A stretch of DNA of 64,000 nt from Pseudocercospora fijiensis CIRAD86 (GCF_000340215.1 NW_006921535.1:3173323-3237322); one strand, 5' to 3'. Positions 20,794-32,555 are shown, counted from the first letter of the stretch. Translations and numbers: made by a program. The notes: generated by a model not told the origin, from the sequence alone.

Positions 20794-21730
20794 CTTCGTT
20801 CGTTCGCGTGCTCGAGAGATGGCCGCTGGATCTGCAGGGCCGGCGGCGTGTGTGGAGTGCTTGACGTATGTCGGTCGCTAGGTGCTGGGGGGGCAGGCCG
20901 GGCAGACAGGCAGACAGCTGCTCGTCTCAGCCTGTTTGCGGGCGACGCGCCGGTATGGATTATTGTTTATTGGTGAGGATTGGCAGCAGCAGCAGCAGCA
21001 CAGGACAGGGTTAGGGGGCCAAGGAGTTAAGGAGGCAGGTCGGGCTTCTGGAAGAGTGCGCGAACAACTCTGGGAGATGTTCACTGTTCACTCTTTGTTC
21101 CCAACTCAGCTAGCAAGTCGGCCCGAGCCTGCGAAGCGGGGCACTTCCAGCAGCCACGTCAATTCCGTCAATTCTGGTCGCTACACGGCGTCGCGATGGT
21201 CAGGCGCGAGAAGCTTGTTGCATGGTCGATGTGTGGTAGAAGAGGAGGATGTAAGCGAGCAACGGGCATGACGATGGGGCAACACATATATACCGTGGCT
21301 CCTGCTGGCACGAATGCCACGCGGTACCGTTGAGACCATGGAATTTCTGCCCTGCCGTACGTGCTACAGTATGCAGAGACAGAGGCAGAGGCAGAGGCAG
21401 CGGCATGGATGGCATTGGACGGCACACCTGAGACATGAGCTCTGCAGAGACGCTGACTTCACCTCTGGGGAGTCGGCGATTCAGCTGCTGAGTCCTTTTG
21501 CAGAGCGTCGAGCATCATTATTCACTTGGAACTAGTATCGATACATTCACTCGGAACCAGTAGTATGTGACGTCAAGGTGCATGCTCCGCTCCATAGAAT
21601 ACAAGGTCGTTCCGCATCGCGAGGCGAGCTCGTCTTCACCAGCCACTGGCATCGGCACTGCAGGGACAGCGTGTCTCAACGCATGAGACACCACCATATC
21701 TCTGCCACACCCCAATCTCTCTGCATTATT

Positions 21731-21772
21731 GCCATTGCCATTGCCATTGCCATTGCCATTGCCATTGCCATT
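21731..21772 (+). repeat. (GCCATT)7 microsatellite
   Basis: Seven perfect hexamers about 200 bases upstream of the CBM48 gene start. Confidence 0.9.
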
Positions 21773-21974
21773 GCCCCGTCTCCCGGGCAGCATCGCCATC
21801 ATTTCAGCGGCCTCGGTCATCGCATTCCATTCGTTGCCGCCGCGTCGAGCAGCACCCCGCAAAATTCTGCGAACGATCACGAGTCGCTGAGCGACGTCGG
21901 TGCTGAGCGCGAGGCCGCGTCGTCCTCCTTTTACTCTCTCATATCATCAAGGTGAGCCACCAGCAGAGTGCAAA

Positions 21975-24396
21975 ATGGGCTCTTACAACTTCCGATGTGA
22001 GTGCAAACCATCGCCCCCAGCCATCCCGCGCTGTGGCACAGCAGGAAGAGAGCTCAGCTCGAGCTCCCGTCGAGTGCCAGGCCAGGCAGCAAACGCAGAC
22101 GTGCAGGAACCGGTCCGGCAATTGCTCGCGGACAGCAGCGGAGAGGCTGAGAGCTGACAATTCCTCTGCTGCCTTAGGGGGTCACCGAAACGACGTCGTC
22201 TACGTGACTGGCACGTTCGATAATTGGAGCAAGTCGGTCAAGCTCGACAAGAAGGATCAAGTGCACGAGAAGCGCGTGAATCTGCCCCAGACCGACGGCA
22301 AGATCTACTACAAGGTAAGCAAGACAGGAAAAGCAATGCGTCAGGCGCATGCGCATGCGCATGCGCCTTCGCATTCCAATGGCGCGCACCTCACATGGCC
22401 GCCATGCGCGTTGTCTTGATTCTTGAAGTCGGCTGAGCTCAGCTAACGCGCGGGCCAACAGTTTGTCGCAGACGGCGAGTGGAAACACGACCACACTGCG
22501 AAGACCGAGACCGACCACGAAGGCAACGTCAACAACGTTCTATCCCCTGACGACCTTGGCCCCATCGACCCCATGGCTGACAACGTGAATACCTCCTCCG
22601 TCGCACCCGGCGCAACCACGACTGATTTGGCTGGCAAGCAGCCGCTGGAGAAGGACCAGAAAGACAATGACTTGCCGGGTGCCTTTCCCGAGACACCAGC
22701 GGCGACAGCTGGCGAGGAGAAGAGCAATCCACTAGGCGGGAGCGCCATTGCAGGTGGTCTGCTTGCTGGAGGTGCTCTTGCTGCCTCTGGAGACAAGAAG
22801 GACGAACAGACCTTCTCCGTCAACCCCATTCCTGCCTCGTCTGGCGCCGGCAACCCAATTACTCTAGCTCCTGGTGAAAAGGTCCCCGATCCATCAACAA
22901 TCAACAGCAATACTATCTCATCTACCGTCCGCGACGACCCATCGTTAAAGAGCAGTACTCAAGATTCAGAACAGACTGTTGGCGTGGCACCTCTTCCTGC
23001 TACTGGTGGCGCAGGTAACCCAGTTCACCTGCAGCCAGGCGAGCCCGTTCCAGACCCAAGTACTATCACCCGCAGCACTGTTGACAGCAACGTGAAGCTG
23101 GACAAGGAGTCGTACGAGAAGAGCGACGCCGCTGCACCAGTTCTTCCCGCCACAAATTCATCATCCGCGGCAGAAAGCGCTGCAGCTGGCGGAGAGCTCC
23201 TCGGCGGTCTTGGACCTCAAACCACGAATATGATCCCAGAGTCCAGCATGGGCATGGGTAAAGACGCACCAGGTCCTATGGACGGCGCTGCTATCAACTC
23301 GGTCGGCGCAACCAGCACGACCAACGAGCTCGCAGGTAAAGTGCCACTCGAACCCAGGGGAGGAGCCACTGGAGCCATGATCAACACCGTCGGCGAGAAC
23401 AGCACCACGAACGCACTCGCTGGCCAAGTCCCACTGGAAGCAAAGGGCATCCCTGAAGTGGTTGCCGAGAGCCAGAAGGAGGCTGGTCAAGCACCCGAAG
23501 CTGCCGCCAATCCAACAGCTGTGGAGGAGAAGAAGGAAGTCGAGGAAGAACTGAAGAAAAAGGTGCCAGAAGAGCCAGTCACAAGCGATGACAGCCACAA
23601 GGCCGGAATTGCCGGCGCTGTTGCTGGAGGTGTCGCCGCCGCTGCCGTTGCAGTCAACAAGACCAAGGAGGCTACCGGCAAGGATCCAACCTCTGTGCTG
23701 CCAGAGTCCGTCCAGTCGGCTGTTGACGAGCAGAACGCGGCTTCCACCAGCGCTGCCAACGAAGTCCCGGCTGAAGTCAAGGACTCTCAGAAGCAGGCCC
23801 ACGCTGAGCCAGAAGCATCTGGTAACCCAGAAGCTGTCCATGAGAAGAGCGACGTGGAAAAAGAGCTCCTGTCCAAAGTCCCAGAGTCACAAGCAAGCGG
23901 CGAGCCAGCGCCAACGGTCAGCGCTGCTACAGCATCCACTGCACCAACCTCATCCACTGGCGCGCCTCAGCTCGCCGACCCCACGGCGGGCGTTGCAGCA
24001 CTCAGCCTGGACGACAAATCCAAGGATGGTCTGAACGCATCAGCTGACTCTCAGGCACAATCCCAAGCCGCCAAACCAGCTGCGCTTGCAGCCGAGGCCG
24101 GTAAGCCAGGCAACAGCCGTGATGTTAGTCCCATGACTAAGACACCCGCAACAGGTCCCTCTACCACAGGTCAATCTGCGCCTGAAGTCACCACTGGCGT
24201 TGACTCGGGCAAGGCGCCTGCGCAATCCACTCCTGTTGGCACTCCTAGGAAGAAAACTTCATCGACACCTGGCAAGCGCAACTCGATTATCGATCGACTG
24301 ATGGGCACTCCGGACTCACAAAAGACTGCTGATAGTGCCGGCTCCGCTAAGAAGAAGGGCCTCTTCAGCAGGATCAAGGACAAACTCAAGCAGTAG
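21975..24396 (+). CDS. CBM48 (AMPK-type glycogen-binding) protein with Ala/Pro-rich repeat tail
   Basis: Exons are 21975-21996 (22 nt), 22178-22314 and 22462-24396, with introns of 181 and 147 nt; 697 aa. The split N-terminus joins as MGSYNFRWGHRNDVVYVTG, then TFDNWSKSVKLDKK and KIYYKFVADGEWKHD. This is the AMPK1_CBM/CBM48 fold with its carbohydrate-contacting Trp residues, like yeast Crp1/Mdg1. The rest is low complexity with internal repeats: three copies of a TT(D/N)xLAG(K/Q)xPLE unit, two of a GAGNPxxLxPGExVPDPSTI unit, and two acidic units ending in EELKKKVP/KELLSKVP. The C-terminus is basic (KKKGLFSRIKDKLKQ) and could touch membranes or nucleic acid. A glycogen- or signalling-linked scaffold role is inferred. 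The second intron holds a (GCGCAT)3 tract. Confidence 0.8.
22345..22366 (+). repeat. (GCGCAT)3GCGC in intron 2
   Basis: Alternating purine-pyrimidine tract inside the second intron of the CBM48 gene; self-complementary and Z-DNA-prone. Confidence 0.8.
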
Positions 24397-24550
24397 TTTG
24401 CCTCCTTCCCTCTATATCTTTTGGTCCCACTTTTGCTTCGCTTGTGCTGACGTTTGTTTTCTCAGCCTCTAGTGTGCGTGCTGCGGCAGTTACTGCATTA
24501 GACGCGCGTCAGAGTCGGAAGAGCAGAATGAGCCGTCACGTAGTATCGCA

Positions 24551-24928
24551 ATGCAAAGGCTTCGGACTACCGCAAGCATGATGGATGTACGGAAGGCAGC
24601 GCAGGATCAAGAGCAGAACGATTCAGGTTACCAATGCCGACGAATGGTGTCCATATCGAGCATCAAGTCCATTCCAGAACTCAGTCCGGATGTACTTCCA
24701 TTTCAAATTAACGCCGGAACGTACAGCTCGATCGATCTCGACTTCACTGTGGACGACCCTCGCTGGCGTGGCAACATTGAGTTCGCCGAGCCGATCAGCA
24801 AAGCTTGGACGGACGACCCTACGCTGGACAGGAATCCGGGAGGATGGCCGGAACTCGTTTATCCTGCTCTTCGCGACCGATCCTCATCGGTGCCGGCGAT
24901 CTGGGCGCAGCCTCTTGCGCGGGACTGA
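24551..24928 (+). CDS. Hypothetical protein, 125 aa
   Basis: An open frame with ATG at 24551 and a protein-like composition (acidic, with DLDFTVDDPRWRGNIEFAEP and a Trp/Pro-rich C-terminus). I recognise no family, signal peptide or membrane segment. It starts 154 bases after the CBM48 gene stop on the same strand, so it may partly overlap that gene's 3' UTR. It could be a chance frame; codon statistics or transcript evidence would decide. Confidence 0.3.
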   Translation: MQRLRTTASMMDVRKAAQDQEQNDSGYQCRRMVSISSIKSIPELSPDVLPFQINAGTYSSIDLDFTVDDPRWRGNIEFAEPISKAWTDDPTLDRNPGGWPELVYPALRDRSSSVPAIWAQPLARD

Positions 24929-26592
24929 GGAGAGAGGGATGGATGCGTGCTATTGTTGTGTTTTGGTTTATCTGTATGACATTAAGCACACGATCATGTT
25001 TGCATGAGCGACTGGATAGGTTTTCGGTCTTTGCTCATTTTATGATGATGGTTCTGTCTGCTTTCAACTATACCACTTTCGCGAGGTCTATTGGTGCGGC
25101 TGCGCTGGATTACATAGGATGTTTGAGGAAATTGAAGTAATGTCTCTTACCGGCCACTTCTCGACTTGGCTCTGTACAAATTCATTCCATGAACAACATG
25201 TGAACGACTTCGGTGCAGCTTGAAGCGGCAATGCCGGTCTTCTGCTCTTTCCCCGGAGCCATATCACAGCTACGTTCTACCGAAGCTACTGATCACTGAA
25301 CTCTAACCACATCAATCACTCCTGCGAGGTTCGAACATTGATTTACCTGGAGGTGAAGAAGCGCTAGTGGGGCACGTGATAGCAGCAGCAGATCTCACAG
25401 CACTGGAATCATTCTTCTTGTGCCAGGCCAGGCCTCTTTGATAGCACGTCCACGAAGATCGAACAGCAGTAACTCATGCCCGATCCGCAGCTCCAAGCCA
25501 ACCGAACATTGGGACGGGGATCGTAGGTCGACTGTCACCGATCAGTAATGGAATCACGCTATATGCTACAGTCAAGTGGCCTGGAGCCTTCATGAATTGC
25601 ATCTGAGTTTGCGAAGGAATTCCCAGAACGACGTACGACAACCCATTGGTACTAGTCATATGGCCCCATGAAGGACGGATTTTGAACAACAAAATAAGTA
25701 ATGAATGGTAATGCAACTTACCCTCCGTCAGTGTCGGGTGGACCTGGAGGGCTCATGAAGTAGCAGCACTCTAATGTTTTTCAGAGACCACCGGCCTGTA
25801 CTTCGGGTCTTCTCAAAACTTATCACTGTCGGCAGTGAGTTTCTGTGGAGCCTGGAGATTCGGGAGATCCTTGAACTTTTCGCAGATAGCATGCAAGTTC
25901 CACAGGAGACTGAACGCGATTGGATTGAATTCGTGGGATTGACTCAAGGTAGTGGCACATACTACTCTAAGAAGTCTTCTCGATGTGGGAGAGTGATCAC
26001 GCATCTGCTTTGGAGCTACGACATAAGACATTCCAATCATGGACTCTATGGTTTTGCCGGCCGATCATATCGAGATGAGTGCCAAGCAAGCGTGCCCTAT
26101 TCCACCGGTTACCTTACCTTGGTCTGCATCTGCTTCAGAACCGCGCCTGAGCAGACGATAACAATGCTTGAGCCTCATGACCAGACAAAAGATTGTCCGA
26201 TCTTTACAAAGAAGACGCCACATCGGTCTATGATCCTGCCACTACCAAAGCCTTTCAACCTCATACATTCTCTTTGTCCGCGCAAGAATATGGCAATAGG
26301 ACAATGCTCTTGTCCGTTCCAGAAACAAAACACAGTGACCTGACCCAAACAAAGCACCACCGCCTGCCTCAACAAGATATAATGCCCTTCATCATCAACC
26401 CAAATCCCTTCCTCTCTCCATCAGCTTCTCAACCCTGCTAGACCAACGATACCTGCAACCCCCAGCAGGTCTCGATCCCACCACCCCCAACCACTCTAGC
26501 AAGGTGAGCTGTTCCTCCCTCATCCTACAAGCAACAAGCAACCTACATCTCCCGTCCACCGATCGCTGGTTCGATCAGTTCCCGACACCAAG
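24929..26592. other. Intergenic, no gene recognised
   Basis: About 1.7 kb. A 189-codon plus-strand frame (25774-26343) has an unlikely composition and no motif. The last 250 bases are C-rich pyrimidine tracts typical of a fungal promoter and leader for the next gene. Confidence 0.4.
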
Positions 26593-27078
26593 ATGTGCTA
26601 CACCCAAACCCCCTACCACACCGTCTGCGGACACTACGGCAAACCCACCTTCACCGGTGGCTCGCCCTGCATCCGAGCCCAGACAACCAAGGGTTACACC
26701 AAAGGTTGCGAATCCACGCAGAACCATGTGCAGAGCACTGCTTCTCGCTGTATCGCTTGTACGAGGGAGAAGGCGAATCTTCTCTTACCGCTTTCTCTTT
26801 CTAGGAACGATTCCTCTTCTTCTCTCTCCTCCATGGCCTCCGCTGCTTCGGCTTCTAGTTCTGTTTCTGCTGCGACTTTGAGAAGTCTGAAGCAGGAGAC
26901 CGGGAGTTGCGGCAGTTGGGGTTTCAAGGGAGGCGAGTTCTTCGAGCCGAGTTCCCTGCATTGGAGAGGTCATGTTGGCACTGCTGATCAACGTAAGACT
27001 GACAATGGCAGTAGTATGTATGCTGTCCAACCTAAAGGTAAGGCAGCTTCGGCTACGCTTAAGTCTTGCTTGGAGTAA
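26593..27078 (+). CDS. Small Cys-rich fungal hypothetical protein (MCY..VCGH type)
   Basis: 161 aa in one exon from ATG 26593. It begins MCYTQTPYHTVCGHYGKP, with further Cys at GSPCIRA, GCEST and RCIACTREK. This CxxxxVCGH...C...C..C layout recurs at the front of many small uncharacterised fungal proteins and may bind a metal. The middle is Ser/Ala-rich, and the C-terminus has GSCGSWGFKGGEFFEPSS. There is no signal peptide, so it is probably intracellular. The gene is preceded by a pyrimidine-rich leader. Function is unknown. Confidence 0.6.
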   Translation: MCYTQTPYHTVCGHYGKPTFTGGSPCIRAQTTKGYTKGCESTQNHVQSTASRCIACTREKANLLLPLSLSRNDSSSSLSSMASAASASSSVSAATLRSLKQETGSCGSWGFKGGEFFEPSSLHWRGHVGTADQRKTDNGSSMYAVQPKGKAASATLKSCLE

Positions 27079-27102
27079 TGGCATGGCATGGCATGGCATG
27101 GT
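27078..27102 (+). repeat. (ATGGC)4 with diverged end units
   Basis: Pentamer tract that begins on the last base of the Cys-rich gene's stop codon. It is the same unit, in a different register, as the tract at 17584. Confidence 0.85.
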
Positions 27103-27932
27103 ATGGGAGAAGGTAAGTTTTGGGGATCTACTGACAACAATGTTCTAATGGCTGGGTGGGACTTTTCAACAGATGGGCGGTACAGGTAAGTAAATCTGAT
27201 CTCCCCTTTTTCTTTCACAGGCAGGTACAGGTAAGTCATTATCATTGACCAATCTTTCATTTCTCATTTCTCATTTTCATTTTCATCAAGGCCACTCATC
27301 GTGGTCAGCGAGCATCAAGATACTACTAGCAGGCTCACAACTCGTAGCTTGAGAGATTCCTCCGCCAGCGAACGTATGGCTCGTCCCGTCCGCTGAAATA
27401 GCCACAGAATTGCACGTTGGCTGTCCAAAGCAAAGCAATGCACCAGGGAGTAATTGTCAGCCAATTGCATGAATGAGTGACAAAGATCCTATAAGACTCG
27501 TGGTAGCCGAAGAAGTGCATGCAGCCTTGCCATTGCCACCCTATGCATACACTCACTCCAAGTGGCAGGCTATTTGCACGTTTTGCGCCCATGACAGCAT
27601 CTGTCCAAATGCTGGAAATTATAGAAGAACACTTGAAGCGTTGACAGCCGTACTGTTTGTGAATACTCTATAACACTTTGTCATGACAGATGTGGGTCCA
27701 GTACATATGAATGTTGTTGTTGTTATTGTTCCCACTAGAACTTCTTCCCATACATCGTGTCCTCCTGAGCTACGCTTTTCTTGCGCCTGCTGTATCCCCT
27801 GAAACGCCATGCAAACTCTCTCCAAGATCTCTTCCGTTTCGTGTCGTGGCTCATACTTCTCAGTTCGAGAGCCAGCTCGCACTATACATGTTCCAGATTC
27901 GCAAATCCTTTCCCGTCTACCTACTGCACCTA
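27103..27932. other. Intergenic between convergent genes
   Basis: 3' flanks of the Cys-rich gene and of opy2. Near 27180-27237 a GGTACAGGTAAGT motif occurs twice about 50 bases apart, and TTTCTCA/TTTTCA pyrimidine repeats lie near 27255-27288. No gene seen. Confidence 0.45.
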
Positions 27933-29455
27933 CTACTCCTTGGTAGCGTGCTCATCACCAAAAGGACTCTGGTCTCGCTTGCCGCCAACACCTTCATGAT
28001 CTGGTGTTTCTGAGGCCCTCTTTGCAGCTTCTTCGATGACTGCACTTAGTCCACCAGGACCTCTATTATCGCCACTCTTCATGACGCGTCGTCCGGAACC
28101 CACAGATGCTGACATTGCTGCATATGGGTTCGGTCTTTGTTGTTGGGTCGCTGCGGAAGCTGAAGTCTGTGTTTCCGAAGCGTCAAAGAACGGCGACTCA
28201 AGAGGTTGGATCAGAGGTGCAGGATCCGCCGCGTAACCGAGGGAACTCCTGATCATGCTTTTTCTCGCACGAGCGTGCTCATCCTCATCGTCAGATTCAG
28301 TGGCAGTTTGGACCAGTGGTGAGGAGACCACAGGCTTTGTTGAAGTTGATGTTGCCGTGGACGCATCGCTCGGCTGCCGGGACACCGGGAATCTACCCTT
28401 GCCTTTGCTGCTACCAATAGTGACAGGCTTGGCCTTGACAAAGCCGCTCGCTCCGGACGAAGGAGAGCTGGTGGTCGATGTTTGACCGGGCATCATTACT
28501 TTCGGGCCCAGTTGAGCAGCAGTTGGCGGCGACTCCATGGATGGAGAAGAAGTGGCTGAAGAGCCTTTGACTGAGACCATGCGCGGCGCTGCTCGGATGA
28601 CTTGCGTGGCTGGCATTGGTGGAGGCGCGGAGTTGTCCATGTACACGTCTGACATGATGGATGATCGTGCCAACGACGGCGTGATAGACTGTCTGCTGTA
28701 CTGCGTATCTCTTTTGTCCGCTGATCTCAAGGAAGAGGAGTCCGAATATGTGCTGCCGCGCAGATCGCCAGGTCGGAAGAAGAGGGCATCTCCTTCGTTG
28801 CTGAGCGGGCTCTTGGGAGTGGTGTTCGCATAGGCAGCCGGAATAGGCGGGACGGGTGCATGAGCGAGCAAACTATTGCGACCAGAGCCGTTCCTGTTCG
28901 TGACACCTGGGATATATGCAATCTGGATGATGTTGCTCGCGCGACTGAGGATGCTGGCTGCAACAGAGCCTCTTGTTCGTGTGGACGCAGTATCGGATCG
29001 CATGGCAGTGAATCTTCGAACATCGCCCTTCTGCTGTGCAATGTCATCTTCTTCCCATTCTTCCGCCTCGAGTTCTTGCTGCTCTCTTCTCTTCTTGATC
29101 CAGAACCTCCACAGCAGAAACATGACGACACTCATGAAGACGACGCCGCCAACGACGCCGCCCGCAATGGCTCCTACATTTGGACTGTCGCTCTTGGGCG
29201 AAGGATTTGGATTTGCGATACATTCGGTATGTGCGCAGTCGTTGCAGTTCTGAGGCACCAGGGAACAGATGTGGCCATTCGGGCAAGAGCCACAGGTCGG
29301 TGTTTCGGGCGGACATTGCACGCATCGCTTGAAGATAGTCCGCATGGCTCTTTCAACCTCTGAGAGGATGTTAGTAGGCACTCGCGGTGGGGTGGGTGAG
29401 AGTGGAGAATGATACCGAAGGACATGGTGCCCGGCTTACTACTCTTGCCCGCCAT
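27933..29455 (-). CDS. opy2: Opy2-type membrane anchor of the osmosensing MAPK pathway
   Basis: Opy2 recruits the Ste50/Ste11 module to the plasma membrane in HOG and invasive-growth signalling. Exon 1 is 29416-29455 (40 nt) and exon 2 is 27933-29359, with a 56-nt intron; 488 aa. The junction reads MAGKSSKPGTMSFEVERAMR. The extracellular Opy2 domain is a compact Cys cluster (CVQCPPETPTCGSCPNGHIC, then CNDCAHTEC). One transmembrane helix follows (AIAGGVVGGVVFMSVVMFLL) with a basic stop-transfer WIKKRRE. The cytosolic part is long and Ser-rich with many candidate phosphosites (RQSITPSLARSSIMS; SRQPSDAS). There is no cleaved signal, as is usual for Opy2. The architecture is complete. Confidence 0.85.
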
Positions 29456-30625
29456 GTTTGCGCGGCGGCAACGTTCAATGCGCTTTCAACGCGGCCTTGA
29501 AGATGCGTCGAGGTGCGGGTCGAATGCTCCAGCGCTGCCGCTTGCCTTGCCTGCGCGCGCTCCCTCTCGCTGTCTCCTCTCGTCGTCGTCGCACAGCGTC
29601 TTCAGCTTCGGGTAGATGCCGCGCGGTCGCAATGTGTAAGCTTTGTCGAGTCGCGGGCAGCTCGACTGCACTTCTCCGCGCTCTGACACCAAAGCAAGAC
29701 TGAATGCGACGAAAAGATAAACGAGTGACTGTCGATGTTGGTTGCTGGCAGTAGCAGTTCTCCCAGTGTGCTGCAGGTGTCGTCGGTGGTGTGAGAGTGA
29801 GAGTGAGCGAGCCGTTGCTGGCGTGCGTGTTCCTGGGTCCTGACGCCCGCGGCCCGCCGCTCGAGAAGCCGTCCCCGCTCAGTCTCCGTCTCCAATTGGC
29901 TCGGCACTGCTTGAACCCTGCGCTTTGTCTTTGCCTTGCCCCGTTCCCTCCACTTCCGCACGTGTTTCCTTTGTCAGTCGATGGGAATCTCCACTCCTTC
30001 TCACTCATCAAACTCGACAAAGATCTGCTGCGCTACACTGGCTGCAGAGAAAGCCGTTGTGACATTGCCTGAACTATGATTTCGGGGTACGATGGTCTAG
30101 ACTCTTGGACAGAGCACATCACATCAGCCTAGACTGGCGTGCACAAGACCTTCACGCTCAGAGGGTATGTGCTGAAATGATAGTGTAGTCAGTATTCATT
30201 GCGACAAAGCCTCTGCAGATGGCGTCGAGCTTTATGATGAATAGGAAAAGGAATCTCGTTTGATTGTTGCATTTGCATCCCAAACTTTGCATTATCTCAA
30301 CTAGTATTAGATTCTAGATCTCTACCTGCAAAGCAATGACCCGATCTGGGAAAGCATCATCGTATTATGTAGGCTATAGAGCCTTTCTTGTGCTTATCTC
30401 AATATGTGTCTCGCTCTCATAAAGTGCAAGGCGTCGTAAAATCGTAATAACTCGCAGTACGCTCGTCCTGCTCTGCTCGTCTACTGGCCCGCTTTGGATG
30501 TAACTATTATCGTATGGAAAAGCCCTCCTTTTGCTCAGTAATTTTGTTTCTGCTTATGCGAAATGCCTTCTGCCGCCGGGAAGTTAGCATCGATCAAAGC
30601 GAGAGGAAGAGGATTGAACATACCT
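29456..30625. other. Intergenic: opy2 promoter
   Basis: The first 600 bases upstream of opy2 are GC-rich with GAGAGT repeats near 29791-29806. The rest is AT-richer. Minus-strand frames here are Arg/Ser-rich and look like chance. Confidence 0.5.
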
Positions 30626-31352
30626 CTACGTCAACTTTGCCTTAATACGGCCTATCGTCTCGCTATACCGTTTCATAGTGCGTTTCCAGAAATCGGTGAG
30701 GTAGAATTCGTCCAAGCTTAGCAGAAGTTTGTATAGATTCTCAGTCATCTGCTGTGCGTGGTAATCTATCGCTCTCAGATTTTGAATCACTGATTTTGCT
30801 CTCCTGTTATGCTCCTCCTTCTTCGCAATCTCGACCAGCTCGTGAGCGATAGGCACCGCAGCGGAACGAGCGTCTTGAGAAATGTAGTTCTTGCAGAGTA
30901 CCATACTGCCGGTGTCTGTTTTGACGAGGAGCACAGGGAGCTTGTTCGCTGTATCGGGCATTCCGTATGGAGCAGCGTCGCACATGGCTTGGATGGTGGT
31001 GTTTTCGAAGGAACAGTCGAAAGTGAGCTGAGCGGGTTCTATAGCGATAGCCTTGTAGACGTCTGCGGAAACGGTCAGCATAGCCGTAGCGTTGTATCAC
31101 ATAGTGTGCCTTACCTGCTCGCCAGCGTTGGTTCATTTCATTCAGCTCTTGCGATGAACCTGAGGAGTCTGTATCCTCGATGAACTCAGACGTGCCGAGG
31201 ACTTTAGCGGTAGTGATGAGCTTGTATGCGGTTATCAGGCTATTTCCGATGCGGAGTTGCTCAAGACTGGAACAGTTCTTGAAGGTGCGGTCAGCCAATA
31301 TGTTCATGCTCAAAATGGCGAAAAGAAACAGGGCAAGGCGGAATGGCTCCAT
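30626..31352 (-). CDS. Secreted four-cysteine hypothetical protein (effector-like)
   Basis: Exons are 31115-31352 and 30626-31062, with a 52-nt phase-1 intron; 224 aa. It starts with a clear signal peptide (MEPFRLALFLFAILSMNILA). The mature part is about 204 aa with only four Cys (NCSSLE, FDCSFE, MCDAAP, LCKNY), which could form two disulfides. The C-terminal half is helical and charged (LRAIDYHAQQMTENLYKLLL), ending with a basic GRIKAKLT. I recognise no family. Small size, secretion and even Cys content fit a secreted effector or structural protein, which is inference only. The splice junction restores RWRADVYKAI. It lies between opy2 and snf7. Confidence 0.65.
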
Positions 31353-31744
31353 GGTGGCGTGGCCGAAGGTCTGTTCTGGTGCGAATAGTTGATAATGGTG
31401 ATGGATGCGGTTGAGTGTTGTTGAGATGTCAACGACGCTCAGATCTGTAGAAGTATTCGCTACAATGGTCATAGCTTCAACCTGCAGGAAGCGGTGAGCA
31501 AAGCGACTGGATGCTAAAGTGAAAGTGAAGCATGCCTGAAGCAGGATCGACTACGGTGAAGGCGTCAGGTGTCGCCCAAGATCCTTAAGTAAAATTGTCG
31601 TGATTGAGATCTGAAAATACTGTACGCTGCAAAGCCATCGATACATGACACAGCTCTATCTTGTGAGTGTCGTGCGGTATCAAAAGTCGTGAATGCATCG
31701 CAGTTTACGCCAAGAAAACACCTGCCCAGATTCACATGTCTTTA
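31353..31744. other. Short intergenic region
   Basis: Promoter of the secreted-protein gene and 3' flank of snf7. Nothing else seen. Confidence 0.5.
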
Positions 31745-32555
31745 TTACATGGCCATTTCGGCTTGCAGTTTCCGCAGCTCCTCTTCTTCGTCGTCTTCGG
31801 CGTGCGCATTGCTTCGAACTGTGTCAAAGTCAGTCAAATGTGCTTCACTTCCTTCGGCGAGGTGAGAATGTGACTCACTTTCCCCCACCGGTTGGTTGGG
31901 TAATCTTGATATCTGGTCCGAGACTGGCACATTTCCAGTCTTGAGCATCTTGTTGTCCAGCTCCTCCTGTTGCAGTTCTGCGAGCTCGTCCTCCAGCTCG
32001 TCCTCGTCCACGCCTTGCATTTGGTTGCCTTGCGTAAGTGCATCGGCAATTTCCTCTCCGATCGCATGCTGTTCTCGCAAATCTTCCATGGTCTGGTCAA
32101 CTTTTTCGATCGACAGATCTCCATGGATCTTCTTCATTGCCTGCTGTGCGCCCTTCATTGCGTCCAAAGTCTCCTTGTTGATGTTGGCGGTCTCGATAGA
32201 CGAAATCTCCCTTTCCACAGTCATCATCTGTGCACTAGTCTGCTCGAGTTGGTGCTCAAAAGCTTTCTTCCGTCGTAACGCAGCCTTCGCGACTATGTTG
32301 CAGGATATGGTCAGCATTTCTTACTCAAGCCGTGCCTCCGCTGATAAGAGTGGTCGTGTGACACTCACTGGCTTTATTCGAAGTCACATTCTTGCGCGCT
32401 ATCGCATCTTGCTCGTCCATTTGGTTCTGTAGGTGCTTTTCTCGCTTGGACAGCATCTCCAACGTACTCCTCAACCGCAGGATAGCATTCTTAGGCGCAT
32501 CTTTCTTCGCAGCGGCGCTGCCTCCAAACAAGTTATTCCAGCCCCAGCCAGACAT
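31745..32555 (-). CDS. snf7: ESCRT-III subunit Snf7/Vps32
   Basis: Polymerises on endosomal membranes to drive multivesicular-body budding and scission. Exons in coding order are 32369-32555, 31879-32292 and 31745-31818; 224 aa. The start is the ATG giving MSGWGWNNLFGG; the open frame above begins at TTG. The N-terminal amphipathic segment and basic helix hairpin follow (AILRLRSTLEMLSKREKHLQ, then KAALRRKKAFEHQLEQ), then acidic helices (DELEDELAELQQEELD). The C-terminal MIM1 motif is EEEELRKLQAEMAM, the Vps4-binding tail. Intron 2 (31819-31878, 60 nt) is stop-free and in frame; removing it yields PVGEIRSNAHAEDDEEEEL, as in relatives. Intron 1 is 76 nt. This is a typical fungal Snf7. Confidence 0.9.

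Larger units (their letters stand above)
20637..21974. other. Divergent promoter region, pkaR / CBM48 gene
   Basis: A 1.3-kb divergent intergenic region carrying several short repeats: (CTGGG)6, (CAG)n near 20983-21003, GAGGCA-type hexamers near 21374-21398, and (GCCATT)7. No coding frame is credible. Confidence 0.5.

Noticed and set aside
23161..23841. 226-codon minus-strand frame
   Set aside because: Shadow produced by the low-complexity repeats of the CBM48 protein.
25774..26343. 189-codon plus-strand frame
   Set aside because: Composition is unlike the other proteins here, no motif or homologous pattern, and no clear leader context.
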